NCBI GenBank assembly: GCA_030630585.1
Contig: DAOVMU010000002.1
Span: 1 to 24,114, forward strand
Length of the DNA stretch: 24,114 bases
DNA from: Candidatus Bathyarchaeota archaeon
GTDB taxonomy: Archaea > Thermoproteota > Bathyarchaeia > Bathyarchaeales > Bathycorpusculaceae
Direction: 5' to 3'
Below are positions 1 through 7,322 of the stretch, in pieces. A program made the position numbers and the translations under genes. Position 1 is the stretch's first letter; every line of letters starts with the position of its first letter. The notes beneath the pieces were generated by a model that saw nothing but the letters and a program-made list of their open reading frames with translations, did no database searches and was not told the origin of the DNA.

Positions 1-276
1 GCCCTTATCATGAATCGTGTAAGTTACTGGAGCCCCAACCCTAGTCCGCTTCGCTCTCTGCTCACTTGTGAAAGCCCTCCACTCCGGCCCCCTATCAGCA
101 ATCTTCGCAGTAACCACAAACCCACAATCCATACAAACCACTTCAGCACACTCATAATCCCGCATAAGCCGCCCACCACCACACTCCGGACAACACTGAA
201 CCTTAACGGCTTCAGCGTGCGAAGTTTGCAACTCGGAATCAGAGTCCATAAGTCCTTTTTCTTCTTTATTATCCAT
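1..276 (-). CDS. tfb: Transcription initiation factor B (TFB), N-terminal part, cut by window edge
   Basis: This is the start of the archaeal TFIIB homologue, which bridges TBP on the TATA/BRE element and RNA polymerase. The 92 visible codons contain the N-terminal zinc ribbon: CPEC (about residues 29-32) and CMDC (48-51), followed by CG. Next comes the B-reader/linker segment, with EWRAF and then GAPVTYTIHDKG near residues 81-92, a very conserved TFB stretch. The cyclin-like repeats lie beyond base 1. I chose the ATG at 276 because a purine-rich GAGGAGAAAGGGG lies just upstream; a second in-frame ATG at 249 is possible. The plus-strand ORF over the same bases is a shadow. Confidence 0.95.
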   Translation of the reverse strand, partial: MDNKEEKGLMDSDSELQTSHAEAVKVQCCPECGGGRLMRDYECAEVVCMDCGFVVTAKIADRGPEWRAFTSEQRAKRTRVGAPVTYTIHDKG

Positions 277-1277
277 TAAATTTTCCCCTTTCTCCTCTTT
301 GAGGGAGCAACACACAGCTTTTTTCTCGTTAGCTCTTCAGATTTCTAGATTTGAGGTTCTACTGCTACGTGGGGTGAAGATATTGGACTGAATACATCGA
401 AAATCTTTCCCGAATGTCTTAGTTTTTCACCAGCAACGGGTTCGCCGATCTTCAGGGCATTCTTGATTTCAACAATAACGTTTCGGCTTGGACTTGCATG
501 GATAAGTCGACTTGGTCTCTGCAAACCTTCAAATTCCCCTCGAAAAGCGAAATGACTGAACGAATCATTTTATTTAAACATTTTGTAGGAATCTTAGCGA
601 AATTTTTTGTGTCAACACTCGTGATTGCCATTTCCAAGGGAATTTGATGTCGCAGTCGCCGTGGTTTCTAAGAATAAGAGCATGTGTTGTGATTTCAACA
701 TCAAACCACTAAGGGAAAAACCAAAAGCGTCAAGATCAACTGGAGACAAGTTGTGATGGAGGGCCACCACTTCAGATGTGAAGTGAGGAAACGAAATGCG
801 AAGTCGGTCAACGTCACCGTTGTCCAAAATGTGGTAGCTGGAAGGCCAAAAGCGTCTGGATAAGTGAAGAGAAAAAACTATCGCTGTGCAGTGTTCAACG
901 TCCTACGTACACGAAAGAGACGTTGTGACTTTGATAAATGCAGAAGAATGAAAATCGATGCTACGCCTGCTAGTTTTTTCTGCAGTTGTTCTCCAGTTTT
1001 CTAATTGGCTCAACAGTTTTTCCAGCGGTGCCGTCTGCCTTTTGATTGCAACCTTTCTTTCTGCAAGCTCTAAATCCTCAAACCTATCTTATTCAATATT
1101 CTCTGTGCGAGTTTACCGTGTTTGGATTTTTTCGAAGAAATCAGGCCTTACTGAGGAAAGTTGGAAACGTTGGAAAATCTGCGCGTCAATTCTCAGATAT
1201 TTCTATACTACTGAATCTAGGTGGGAGCGATAGTGTTATTTCTTCTATTGTCGACACTGTAATGCGAGGAAAAAGCT
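277..1277. other. About 1 kb without an intact gene; decayed coding traces
   Basis: Apart from the TFB leader (277 to about 340) I see no intact gene here. Short ORFs on both strands overlap one another and lack convincing starts or motifs. Two traces look like former genes: a minus-strand stretch around 903-1145 (listed separately), and a plus-strand frame near 812-928 that contains CPKCGSW, a zinc-ribbon-like knuckle, but is closed upstream by a stop. I infer a region of gene decay. Confidence 0.5.
903..1145 (-). pseudogene. Possible decayed gene fragment, minus strand
   Basis: Minus-strand bases 1088 to 903 stay open for about 60 codons and read as a natural-looking charged helical sequence (for example LELAERKVAIKRQ and then LEKLLSQLENW), but there is no ATG. 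A TAA lies just upstream at 1089-1091. The adjoining upstream bases (to about 1145) read coherently in a different frame (SKKSKHGKLAQRILNK). That pattern fits one frameshift in a former gene. I do not recognise the family. Confidence 0.25.
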
Positions 1278-1490
1278 ATGTCGTACTTCACTCGTAAGCA
1301 ACGCGTCAAAATAGCTCTTGGAGGTCTCTTGTTGCTTATAGGGCTTGTAGTTTTGATCTTCACATTTCTGGTAATTGCGGAAAAAGTAATTGTGAACGAC
1401 TTCCTACGACATGATTTGTTGGTTAATGTTATGGCAGCTGTAGGAAGCCTGGATATTCTTGCCGGGATTCTGTTACTTCGTTCCCAATGA
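1278..1490 (+). CDS. Small two-helix membrane protein, unknown function
   Basis: This 70-residue protein has a basic N-terminus (YFTRKQRVK) followed by a long hydrophobic segment (about residues 12-34, LGGLLLLIGLVVLIF), a short polar loop, and a second hydrophobic segment (about 50-67). It is predicted to be a double-spanning membrane protein with both ends inside. A GAGG Shine-Dalgarno-like motif lies 8 bases before the ATG, which supports this start over the overlapping ORFs in other frames. I do not recognise the family. It stands alone between decayed sequence and a 490-base spacer. Confidence 0.55.
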   Translation: MSYFTRKQRVKIALGGLLLLIGLVVLIFTFLVIAEKVIVNDFLRHDLLVNVMAAVGSLDILAGILLLRSQ

Positions 1491-1586
1491 AACTCTACTA
1501 TTCACTTCCTATTGAAGAAAGCAAGAGGGCTATGTCTCCACACCCAAAACTTTTTTCCATTTTCAGAAAGCCTTAAGCTTGTTCCT

Positions 1587-1611
1587 CTTGTGCCACACAC
1601 TTTAGCACAAG
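1587..1611. repeat. Hairpin, 7-bp perfect stem
   Basis: CTTGTGC (1587-1593) is exactly complementary to GCACAAG (1605-1611), leaving an 11-base loop. It lies about 100 bases downstream of the small membrane protein gene. It may be a transcript-end structure, but no strong T-run follows. Confidence 0.4.
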
Positions 1612-1642
1612 CAAGCTGTGCATCTTGAAGCAGAGGGAAAGC

Positions 1643-1660
1643 ACCCCCCCTAGGGGGGGT
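1643..1660. repeat. G/C-tract palindrome ACCCCCCCTAGGGGGGGT
   Basis: Seven C, then TA, then seven G, flanked by A and T, make a perfect 18-base palindrome in an AT-rich spacer. A closely similar element sits at 6779-6802, and both are preceded by GCA. The recurrence suggests a dispersed element rather than chance. Function is unknown. Confidence 0.6.
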
Positions 1661-1983
1661 TCACTGTTACAATGCTGGTCATGTTGTTACATTCCTTGAA
1701 CGGTTGCTGGAAGCTCTAGCCTTTTAGAAAGGGGTTCGACCTCCGAGGCTTTGTCAGCTGCATCAACGCTTCTAAGACTTGACCTCTTCCCTACATATCG
1801 AAAACAACCTTGGCTTTCAATAGTTGCTGTGAAAGTTACAGGCGCTTTTCTTTATGGACGCCGAATCTGTTAAAAACTTGAATGATATGTGCTTTTCTTG
1901 AAAAATTATTTGCTTCCTATTAGAAAAGCTGATACTGGAGACGTCTCCCGCATCTTCCCATTTTTCTATTGGTAGTTCGCTCT

Positions 1984-3459
1984 TTAACTTCTATGAAGCC
2001 TCTGGAATTTTGTTAACTCGTGTCTCCTTTTTCTGTAGACTGTTACTGCTAGTAGTGTTGCTATCATGAATAATGGGAGAATAAGTAGCGATGGAAACTC
2101 TGGAATTATAAAATCTCTCAGTATCAAGGTCACTTGCTTGTTTTCTGTCACGTCTAACCACATTTTCTCGTCCATTGCAGCGGCTCGATATCTCACCTTA
2201 ATAATACAGTAGACAATGTCTTGACCGAAGATATCATAATAAGACAAGATTATGTCACGCATCGACATGTAAGCGGCTGATCCGTACTCTCCACCTATCA
2301 CGTAAGGTCTTTCAATGGTCCACAAACCATTACCCACGACATCGATTTGTTTTGATGTGCCGTTTGGCAAGAGTATTTCAACGTCTGGAGGTTCCATAGC
2401 AGCTTTACTCAATCTTACATAATGGTGTATGGGGTCTTCCCTAAGCTTGTCGAGTTGTTCCCTTGAAATTGTTTCGTCGATATCAGTCATATTTAACTTG
2501 CCAAAACGCGGGAAGCTGAGACCACCAAACCCTGTTATGTTAACCCAGAATGCTTCTCCGGCTAGTTCATGTGTACTGATTTCATATGTTGCTATTACGT
2601 AGGTGAGGTGCACAGGATACTCGCCCGTTGCAGTAAGCATCTTCTCAATCAATGTAAATCTAGTCAAACCGTCAGAATCTGTCAACTTCAACACAGATCT
2701 ACGTCCATAAAAATCCCAACTGAACACCGTAACATTCGCAACAGGGACGTCTTGTCCAATCGAGTCTATCACATGAACGTCAAGATGCCAGCTGAAATAT
2801 ACCTTAGCCTCTGATTCAATGTGTAATTCAGACAAACATGTTGAGTTCAGCAGCCAAGTGTTTGAGCTATCGTGAACCAGTAAGCGATTGATGGTTGAGT
2901 CGTTTATCAACAACACAGAGGACCAACCACTCCACGATTTCCCAATTGTGGAGTTACAGATACTCACAGTCGAGGAATGATATGCACGGAGGAGTTCAAC
3001 GTTGGAACTTGATGTTATTAGTACGTTGGAATTGTCCCTTGCATACAGTGTGAGGAAATTCGGGATTGTTGAATTGCTAATTGTGGCAGTGCTGTTATCA
3101 CAAAGCCAAATTTGAGTTGGTGTGGCGTAGAGGTGTGATCCTGTTATCGTGGAGTTGTAAGTTAGAAGGCGAGGATTGCCATCTAGCGGATCGGCGAGAG
3201 TAATGTTATACTGAAAAGGCTCGCTCTGAGTGAAGTTTAGAAAAGCATCCTTCAAGTGTAGTGTTGCATTATCTTTGACTATTATGCTTCCGTTAATGTC
3301 AAATCTGCCCTCAATCTTAGTCACGTTGTTGCCAGTGAGAATCAAGTCTCCTTGGTATATGGAAGGAGCAGCTTTAGCAGGTAGTATGTTTCCTTTCTGT
3401 ACAAATGCAAGAGCTACCAGCAAAAAGGATACAAGGACAACAAACACAAGCTTTCTCAT
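1984..3459 (-). CDS. Secreted, membrane-anchored repeat (beta-helix-like) protein
   Basis: This 491-residue protein has an N-terminal signal peptide (about 1-30, basic start and then VFVVLVSFLLVALAF). It continues with short Ser/Thr/Asn-rich strands rich in N-x-S/T sites (TISNSTIPNF, VSICNSTIG, LLINDSTI), which look like rungs of a right-handed beta-helix over about residues 50-215. A less repetitive region follows, including an FSWDFYGRRS strand region at about 245-255 of the kind seen in Ig-like folds. The C-terminus is IPEFPSLLILPLF plus a basic tail, a single membrane anchor common in Bathyarchaeia-like secreted proteins. I infer an extracellular surface protein; ligand or catalytic activity is unknown. 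Its upstream region carries a cluster of palindromes. Confidence 0.8.
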   Translation of the reverse strand: MRKLVFVVLVSFLLVALAFVQKGNILPAKAAPSIYQGDLILTGNNVTKIEGRFDINGSIIVKDNATLHLKDAFLNFTQSEPFQYNITLADPLDGNPRLLTYNSTITGSHLYATPTQIWLCDNSTATISNSTIPNFLTLYARDNSNVLITSSSNVELLRAYHSSTVSICNSTIGKSWSGWSSVLLINDSTINRLLVHDSSNTWLLNSTCLSELHIESEAKVYFSWHLDVHVIDSIGQDVPVANVTVFSWDFYGRRSVLKLTDSDGLTRFTLIEKMLTATGEYPVHLTYVIATYEISTHELAGEAFWVNITGFGGLSFPRFGKLNMTDIDETISREQLDKLREDPIHHYVRLSKAAMEPPDVEILLPNGTSKQIDVVGNGLWTIERPYVIGGEYGSAAYMSMRDIILSYYDIFGQDIVYCIIKVRYRAAAMDEKMWLDVTENKQVTLILRDFIIPEFPSLLILPLFMIATLLAVTVYRKRRHELTKFQRLHRS

Positions 3460-3500
3460 AACACATCACCATCAAGTATACCTCTTCGGCTTTTATGATT

Positions 3501-3519
3501 TATGGAAGAATCTTCCATA
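3501..3519. promoter_or_regulatory. 19-base perfect palindrome upstream of the secreted-protein gene
   Basis: TATGGAAGA, one A, then TCTTCCATA: a 9-bp inverted repeat with a 1-base centre, 42-60 bases upstream of the minus-strand start at 3459. Size and position suit a dimeric regulator's operator or a 5' leader hairpin. That role is inferred. Confidence 0.45.
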
Positions 3520-3527
3520 CAACCAAA

Positions 3528-3582
3528 ATGATCCTTATCTAGGATTCTACAACATCAGACTTTGACAAATCAGAAGGATCAT
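3528..3582. repeat. 9-bp inverted repeat with 37-base loop
   Basis: ATGATCCTT (3528-3536) is exactly complementary to AAGGATCAT (3574-3582). It lies between the minus-strand genes that end at 3664 and start at 3459. It could act as a terminator-type stem for the upstream gene or as paired operator half-sites. Confidence 0.4.
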
Positions 3583-3588
3583 AACCTG

Positions 3589-3603
3589 CGAAACCAGGTT
3601 TCG
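3589..3603. promoter_or_regulatory. 15-base palindrome CGAAACC-A-GGTTTCG
   Basis: A perfect 7-bp inverted repeat with a 1-base centre. A related core (GGAACCAGGTTTCC) occurs near 6029-6042, beside the remnant of another anchored protein, so this could be a shared regulatory site. No regulator is identified. Confidence 0.4.
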
Positions 3604-3663
3604 TACATACAAACATTCTATGAGTTTCATGGAAAGAAAGATTCACAACTCTCTATAGGTGAT

Positions 3664-3906
3664 TTAGGTTTCGCTTTCTTTTCCCTTTTTTACACTAGAC
3701 TTCATCATATAAAACCCGATAAGCAAGAAGACTACACTGCCAAAAATCCACGGTGTAAAATACCGCCAAGAACTATAGTAGTAGTAACCAGGATTGAGTA
3801 CAAGCATATACCAAAGAACAGTAAACAAGCTGAAGAGAGCCAGACCAAAGATTATCAAACCCCACCAGAAAACTCGAGTCTTTTCACCTTCAAACATACC
3901 CGTCAT
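3664..3906 (-). CDS. Small two-helix membrane protein, unknown function
   Basis: This 80-residue protein has two hydrophobic segments, about residues 13-36 (VFWWGLIIFGLALFSLF) and 50-68 (TPWIFGSVVFLLIGFYMM), separated by a Tyr-rich loop (NPGYYYYSSWRYF). Its tail is Lys-rich (KKGKESE). It is predicted to span the membrane twice. It is transcribed in the same direction as the secreted protein at 1984-3459, about 200 bases ahead of it. I do not recognise the family; the overlapping plus-strand ORF is a shadow. Confidence 0.6.
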   Translation of the reverse strand: MTGMFEGEKTRVFWWGLIIFGLALFSLFTVLWYMLVLNPGYYYYSSWRYFTPWIFGSVVFLLIGFYMMKSSVKKGKESET

Positions 3907-4049
3907 CCATGATTCTTCTAACTTTTCAGTATATTAAAATATGTCTACAGTCATCATGCACAGCAGCACAATACTAACACAATAACATACCCCAATAACT
4001 ATAGAAGATTTCTCCACAAACGTTATTTTAGGGTTTAGCCATTATAGTC

Positions 4050-5822
4050 TTGGAGAAGGGATTGTTGAAGAGAACATTATCTGGCATAATGCTTACACTG
4101 CTTCTAATAGGCATGTTAACATTGGCATTTAACATTCAACCAGTTAAAGCGGAGCCTAAGACTTGGACTGTGGATGATGATGGACCAGCAGACTTTTCAA
4201 AAATACAAGACGCCATAAACGCGGCAAACCCTGGAGACACCGTAATCGTTTCAGAGGGTATCTACGCTGAAGGGCAAATCAACGTGAACAAGTCTTTAAC
4301 AACTCTGACGAGCGGTACTGTAACAGTAGATGGGCTTACGGAGGGCCACGTCTTTTACATCACAGCGAACAATGTAACGATCAATGGATTCACGGTAAAA
4401 AACTCAAAACTTGAATGGCCGTACTCAGGAATCTATCTATACTACGTGCAGAACTCTAATGTCACTGGCAACACTATCATCAACAATTATGGCGGCATTG
4501 GACTGGATAGATCCTACGGAAATCACATAACAGGAAATAAAGTAGCCAATTCTAAGTGGATTGGTATTCGATTAGTTGATGACTCAGACAGAAACTACAT
4601 AACTGAAAACAACATAACCAACAACATGATTGGCATGGTATTATGCTGGTCCAGCAGAAACACGCTTAGCGACAACCATTTAATCAGCAATAAACACAAC
4701 CTTGGAGTTGTTGGCAGGGCACTATCACATTTTGTTCACGACATAGATACCTCAAATACCGTCAATGGTAAACAAGTCTATTATCTACTTAACAAGAGCG
4801 GTTTCGTCATAGAACCTTCTACATTCCCGGATGCGGGCTACCTTGCACTCGTAAACTCAACCAACATAGTTGCGAGAAACCTAACCTTGGCAAACAATGG
4901 GGCAGGGGTGCTGCTCGCTTACACAACAAACTCGACCATAGAAGAAATAAAAGCCATAAACAACAGTATTGGGATCAGTCTAATTTCATCTGATGGAAAC
5001 AACATCGTCAAAAACAATCTAACCAGCAATGATGTTGGTATCTACTTATTCTCGAGTAGCACCAACATGATTTATCACAACAACTTCATCAATAACACTG
5101 GGCAAGTATATAGTGAGGCTTCAATAAATGTTTGGGATGATGGTTATCCTTCTGGCGGCAACTACTGGAGCGACTATGCCGACGTAGACTTGTACAGTGG
5201 TCCATATCAAAATGAGACTGGAAGCGATGGAATATGGGACCATCCATACGTTATAGACGAGAACAATCAAGACAGGTATCCTCTCATGAATCCTTGTGGG
5301 GCTCCAACTCCACCAGTTGTTATTAATGCAACTGTAGACATTCATCCCCAAGCATTGAACCTAATAAGCAGAGGCAAATGGTTCACTGCCTACATTGAGC
5401 TTCCAGAAGGCTACAATGTTGCAGACATCAATGTTTCCTCAATGATGTTGAACGATACTATTCCAGCAGAATTAAGACCCCTTGCAATTGGAGACTACGA
5501 TGAAGATGGCATTCCAGATTTGATGGTTAAATTCGACAGAGCTGAGGTCATATCGTACATTATTGCTAATGTTAACATGACTAAGTTATTTGAAGAAAGA
5601 TTCATGACCATAACCTTGACAATAACTGGCTATCTCTATGATGATACATTATTCCAAGGAAGCGATACTATCAGAATAATGAAGCCTCCTCCAAGGAGAG
5701 GAGGAGTAAGAGACGCTTGCTCAAATAACCCTCACTTTTTTCTAAATCCACCAAGTGATGTCTTATTGATAATCTCTTATTTCCTAACCTTAAAACATAG
5801 AATCTATTATCCACAGATCTGA
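4050..5822 (+). CDS. Secreted NosD-like / pectate-lyase-fold beta-helix protein
   Basis: This 590-residue protein has a signal peptide (about 1-34, ending near VKAEP). A typical WTVDDDGPADFSKIQDAINA opening follows, with PGDTVIVSEGIY. A long right-handed beta-helix of NosD type comes next (repeats such as SNVTGNTIINNYGGIGL and RNYITENNITNNMIG), to about residue 370. After GGNYWSDYADVD, a separate C-terminal domain at roughly 425-545 (DIHPQALNL, GDYDEDGIPDLMVKFDR) resembles a calcium-binding Ig-like module common in such proteins. The start is a TTG, and a few in-frame TTG codons follow. After DTIRIMKPPP the last 40 or so residues look non-native, and no anchor is present, which suggests 3'-end decay or frameshift. 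The biological target is unknown. Confidence 0.85.
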   Translation: MEKGLLKRTLSGIMLTLLLIGMLTLAFNIQPVKAEPKTWTVDDDGPADFSKIQDAINAANPGDTVIVSEGIYAEGQINVNKSLTTLTSGTVTVDGLTEGHVFYITANNVTINGFTVKNSKLEWPYSGIYLYYVQNSNVTGNTIINNYGGIGLDRSYGNHITGNKVANSKWIGIRLVDDSDRNYITENNITNNMIGMVLCWSSRNTLSDNHLISNKHNLGVVGRALSHFVHDIDTSNTVNGKQVYYLLNKSGFVIEPSTFPDAGYLALVNSTNIVARNLTLANNGAGVLLAYTTNSTIEEIKAINNSIGISLISSDGNNIVKNNLTSNDVGIYLFSSSTNMIYHNNFINNTGQVYSEASINVWDDGYPSGGNYWSDYADVDLYSGPYQNETGSDGIWDHPYVIDENNQDRYPLMNPCGAPTPPVVINATVDIHPQALNLISRGKWFTAYIELPEGYNVADINVSSMMLNDTIPAELRPLAIGDYDEDGIPDLMVKFDRAEVISYIIANVNMTKLFEERFMTITLTITGYLYDDTLFQGSDTIRIMKPPPRRGGVRDACSNNPHFFLNPPSDVLLIISYFLTLKHRIYYPQI

Positions 5823-6124
5823 TTATTGTATACTTATGTGCAAATCTTCCTTCTTAGAAAAGCTATAGCGTGGGATACCAGATATCAAACCCATAAAAAT
5901 TCTATAAGCGAATTCATTGTGTTTTGTGTGGCTTTTTGCTGGTTGGGTAGGCATTGGCTTCTAAAAGAAGCATCAAGCCTTTCCACTTATTCTGATTAGT
6001 TCTTTTTGTTCTGCTATAACTACATTACGGAACCAGGTTTCCTTCGTCTATAGTACAACATGTTTTCTCTTGTACACTATGACTGCTAATATTATTGCTA
6101 TCATAAATAGTGGAAGAATAAGGA
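5823..6124. other. Spacer; hairpin at 5957-5971 and gene remnant at its right end
   Basis: No intact gene is visible. A perfect hairpin GCTTCT-AAA-AGAAGC lies at 5957-5971. Bases 6048-6143 hold an orphan anchor remnant on the minus strand, and 6029-6042 holds a palindromic core related to 3589-3603. Confidence 0.5.
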
Positions 6125-6143
6125 ATGATGGAAACTCTGGAAC
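6048..6143 (-). pseudogene. Orphan C-terminal anchor of a secreted protein
   Basis: On the minus strand, bases 6143 to 6048 translate to VPEFPSFLILPLF, then a hydrophobic stretch ending VYKRK, and stop at TAG (6048-6050). This is clearly homologous, at DNA level too, to the C-terminus of the protein at 1984-3459 (IPEFPSLLILPLF). Upstream in the same frame a TAA interrupts, and no signal peptide or body remains. I read it as the last piece of a lost paralogue. Confidence 0.6.
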
Positions 6144-6382
6144 ATAAACGTTTGATTGACGCTGGCAAGGTGGAACTGGCTGAACGATTGAATGAGGCGA
6201 TAGCGGTTGCAGATTTTAAACTTGAACAAAGCCTTACTGACGTGGAGACACTTGTCTTGGAAATGAACCAGGCAAGTTTAACACAAACATGCCAGTTGTT
6301 ACGGGTCGGAAATGAACAGCTCCTGAAAGACTACTGCGAGGCTAAGCCGTATAGGATGCATGTTACCGTTAATGGTGCCTGA
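6125..6382 (+). CDS. Hypothetical ORF, 85 residues, doubtful
   Basis: The predicted product is helical and Glu/Leu rich (AGKVELAERLNEAIAVADF), with no recognisable motif. Its first codons run antisense to the orphan anchor at 6048-6143, which weakens the case for this start or for the gene as a whole. It converges on the AbrB-like gene with 8 bases between stops. It may be real with a later start, or simply open by chance. Confidence 0.25.
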   Translation: MMETLEHKRLIDAGKVELAERLNEAIAVADFKLEQSLTDVETLVLEMNQASLTQTCQLLRVGNEQLLKDYCEAKPYRMHVTVNGA

Positions 6383-6390
6383 GTTACACG

Positions 6391-6594
6391 TTACTCATGG
6401 GTTTCCGGATACAATGTTACTTCTAAAACGTCTCCGGGCTCAGCTTCAATTCTTTCAACTATAATGCGTGGAACTGTGAAGCGGCAGTTTTTGCTAAGCC
6501 TCACGTAGAAGCTTTCACTTGTATGCGTCCTGGGATTGCGAACATAAACGCTTAGGATCTCGCCTGACTCTAACTTGTTTTTCCACCTGATCAA
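6391..6594 (-). CDS. SpoVT/AbrB-like small DNA-binding protein, probably frameshifted
   Basis: The C-terminal half shows an AbrB-type swapped-hairpin pattern: CRFTVPRIIVERIEAEPGDV, then LEVTLYP, as in antitoxin or regulator proteins that bind DNA as dimers. The TTG at 6594 is only nominal. The same frame continues upstream with coding-like sequence (LRLPLTHSEEFVARL, NNRVQVPVLIRWK) to about 6680 without any ATG or GTG. An ATG with a ribosome-site-like GGTG lies at 6692 in another frame. A single indel near 6670-6690 would join them into a protein of about 100 residues. It is either a recent frameshift or an assembly error. No toxin gene is obvious beside it. Confidence 0.5.
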   Translation of the reverse strand: MIRWKNKLESGEILSVYVRNPRTHTSESFYVRLSKNCRFTVPRIIVERIEAEPGDVLEVTLYPETHE

Positions 6595-6778
6595 GACGGG
6601 AACTTGAACCCGGTTGTTTTTCTGAAGTCTTGCAACAAACTCTTCACTATGTGTTAAAGGCAGCCTTAATTCACCTTTCCAAGCCTTTTCATGCCTTACT
6701 ACACCTTTACTTCACGTCTTCTAAGCTTAAAAAGGATTCTGTTTCCAAAAAACAGCTTGAAATGAGGTTATCAAGAGA

Positions 6779-6802
6779 GCACCCCCCTAGGGGGAGGGGG
6801 GG
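6779..6802. repeat. G/C-tract palindrome, second copy
   Basis: GCA, six C, TA, five G, A and then seven G directly abut the TGA stop (6803-6805) of the minus-strand winged-helix gene. The C-tract can pair with either G-tract. It is similar to 1641-1660. Its position suggests a transcript-end structure, or an inserted repeat that created the gene's end. Confidence 0.55.
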
Positions 6803-7048
6803 TCATGTAGAACGGGTTAATCTTAATGAGAGGTACCACTTCCCTCTCTCTCGTGTCTCTACGTGCCCTTCACTCTTAAATTCCCTGAGATATTTGAAGA
6901 CTAAGCTACGTTTGAATCCAGTTGCGTCCATCGATTCTTTCACAGACTTTCCAGTAGACGCCGACAGATGACGATAGAGCTCCATTTTGCGTTTCCTCTT
7001 ATCTCCTTTCAACCTGCTAACGACATGTTTAAACGTTCTTTTTGGCAT
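6803..7048 (-). CDS. Small winged-helix-type DNA-binding protein
   Basis: This is an 81-residue basic protein. After a Lys/Arg-rich start (KGDKRKRKMELYRHL), the segment GKSVKESMDATGFKRSLVFKYLREFKSEGHVETRERGKW reads as helix-turn-helix plus wing (shown in parts: KESMDATGFKRSLV is the likely recognition unit, and VETRERGKWYL the wing). It is probably a transcriptional regulator. Its ATG overlaps the last 20 bases of a truncated TatD reading frame on the same strand, and its stop touches the G/C palindrome. The plus-strand ORF here is a shadow. Confidence 0.6.
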   Translation of the reverse strand: MPKRTFKHVVSRLKGDKRKRKMELYRHLSASTGKSVKESMDATGFKRSLVFKYLREFKSEGHVETRERGKWYLSLRLTRST

Positions 7049-7166
7049 GTGGTGTACTTTTAACCAAAGTTACGACGTTAGAATTTTTTGCTTCAGCAAC
7101 TATTTCATCTATATCCTCCGCATATTCCTCGTCTGAGAGATACACGTGTGCGTCGACAAACATCAT
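7029..7166 (-). pseudogene. Truncated TatD-family metal hydrolase, N-terminal stub
   Basis: A 45-codon minus-strand ORF begins MMFVDAHVYLSDEEYAEDID and continues EIVAEAKNSNVVTLV. That is the first strand and helix of TatD-type deoxyribonucleases, whose usual opening is hydrophobic-D-x-H-x-H-L followed by an acidic helix. Here the second metal His is Tyr (DAHVYL). The frame stops after KSTPHAKKNV, far short of the usual 250 or so residues. It overlaps the winged-helix start at 7048. I call it a remnant. Confidence 0.55.
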
Positions 7167-7288
7167 TTAAACCACGACTTTAACTAGACTAGCTTGAGTT
7201 TCTTTCAAGGTTTCTCTTTCTATCTGAATACTTCTGAGCTTTAGTGGAGTATTTTGGCAAATAGAGAACAATAAACGTTAAATATTGC

Positions 7289-7296
7289 TTTAAATA
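7289..7296 (+). promoter_or_regulatory. TATA-like box for the histone gene
   Basis: TTTAAATA ends 26 bases before the histone ATG, the spacing expected for an archaeal box A with a very short leader. The intervening purine-rich sequence includes GGAG. Confidence 0.55.
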
Positions 7297-7322
7297 AAAA
7301 AAGGGGTTGCGGAGAAGTCTTT

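Larger units (their letters stand above)
1491..1983. other. Intergenic spacer with inverted repeats
   Basis: No gene is visible in these roughly 490 bases between the small membrane protein and the 3' end of the minus-strand secreted protein. The spacer holds a perfect 7-bp inverted repeat (1587-1593 with 1605-1611) and a G/C-only palindrome at 1643-1660. Both are listed separately. Confidence 0.6.

Noticed and set aside
782..928. Plus-strand CPKCGSW zinc-ribbon-like frame
   Set aside because: Closed upstream by TGA, no start, and only one CxxC in frame; too weak to call a gene. Reading that TGA as Sec was considered, but upstream sequence in the frame shows no continuity.
6803..7048. Plus-strand ORF 6630-6971 over the winged-helix gene
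   Set aside because: The minus-strand product has a helix-turn-helix pattern and clean start and stop; the plus product looks like a shadow.
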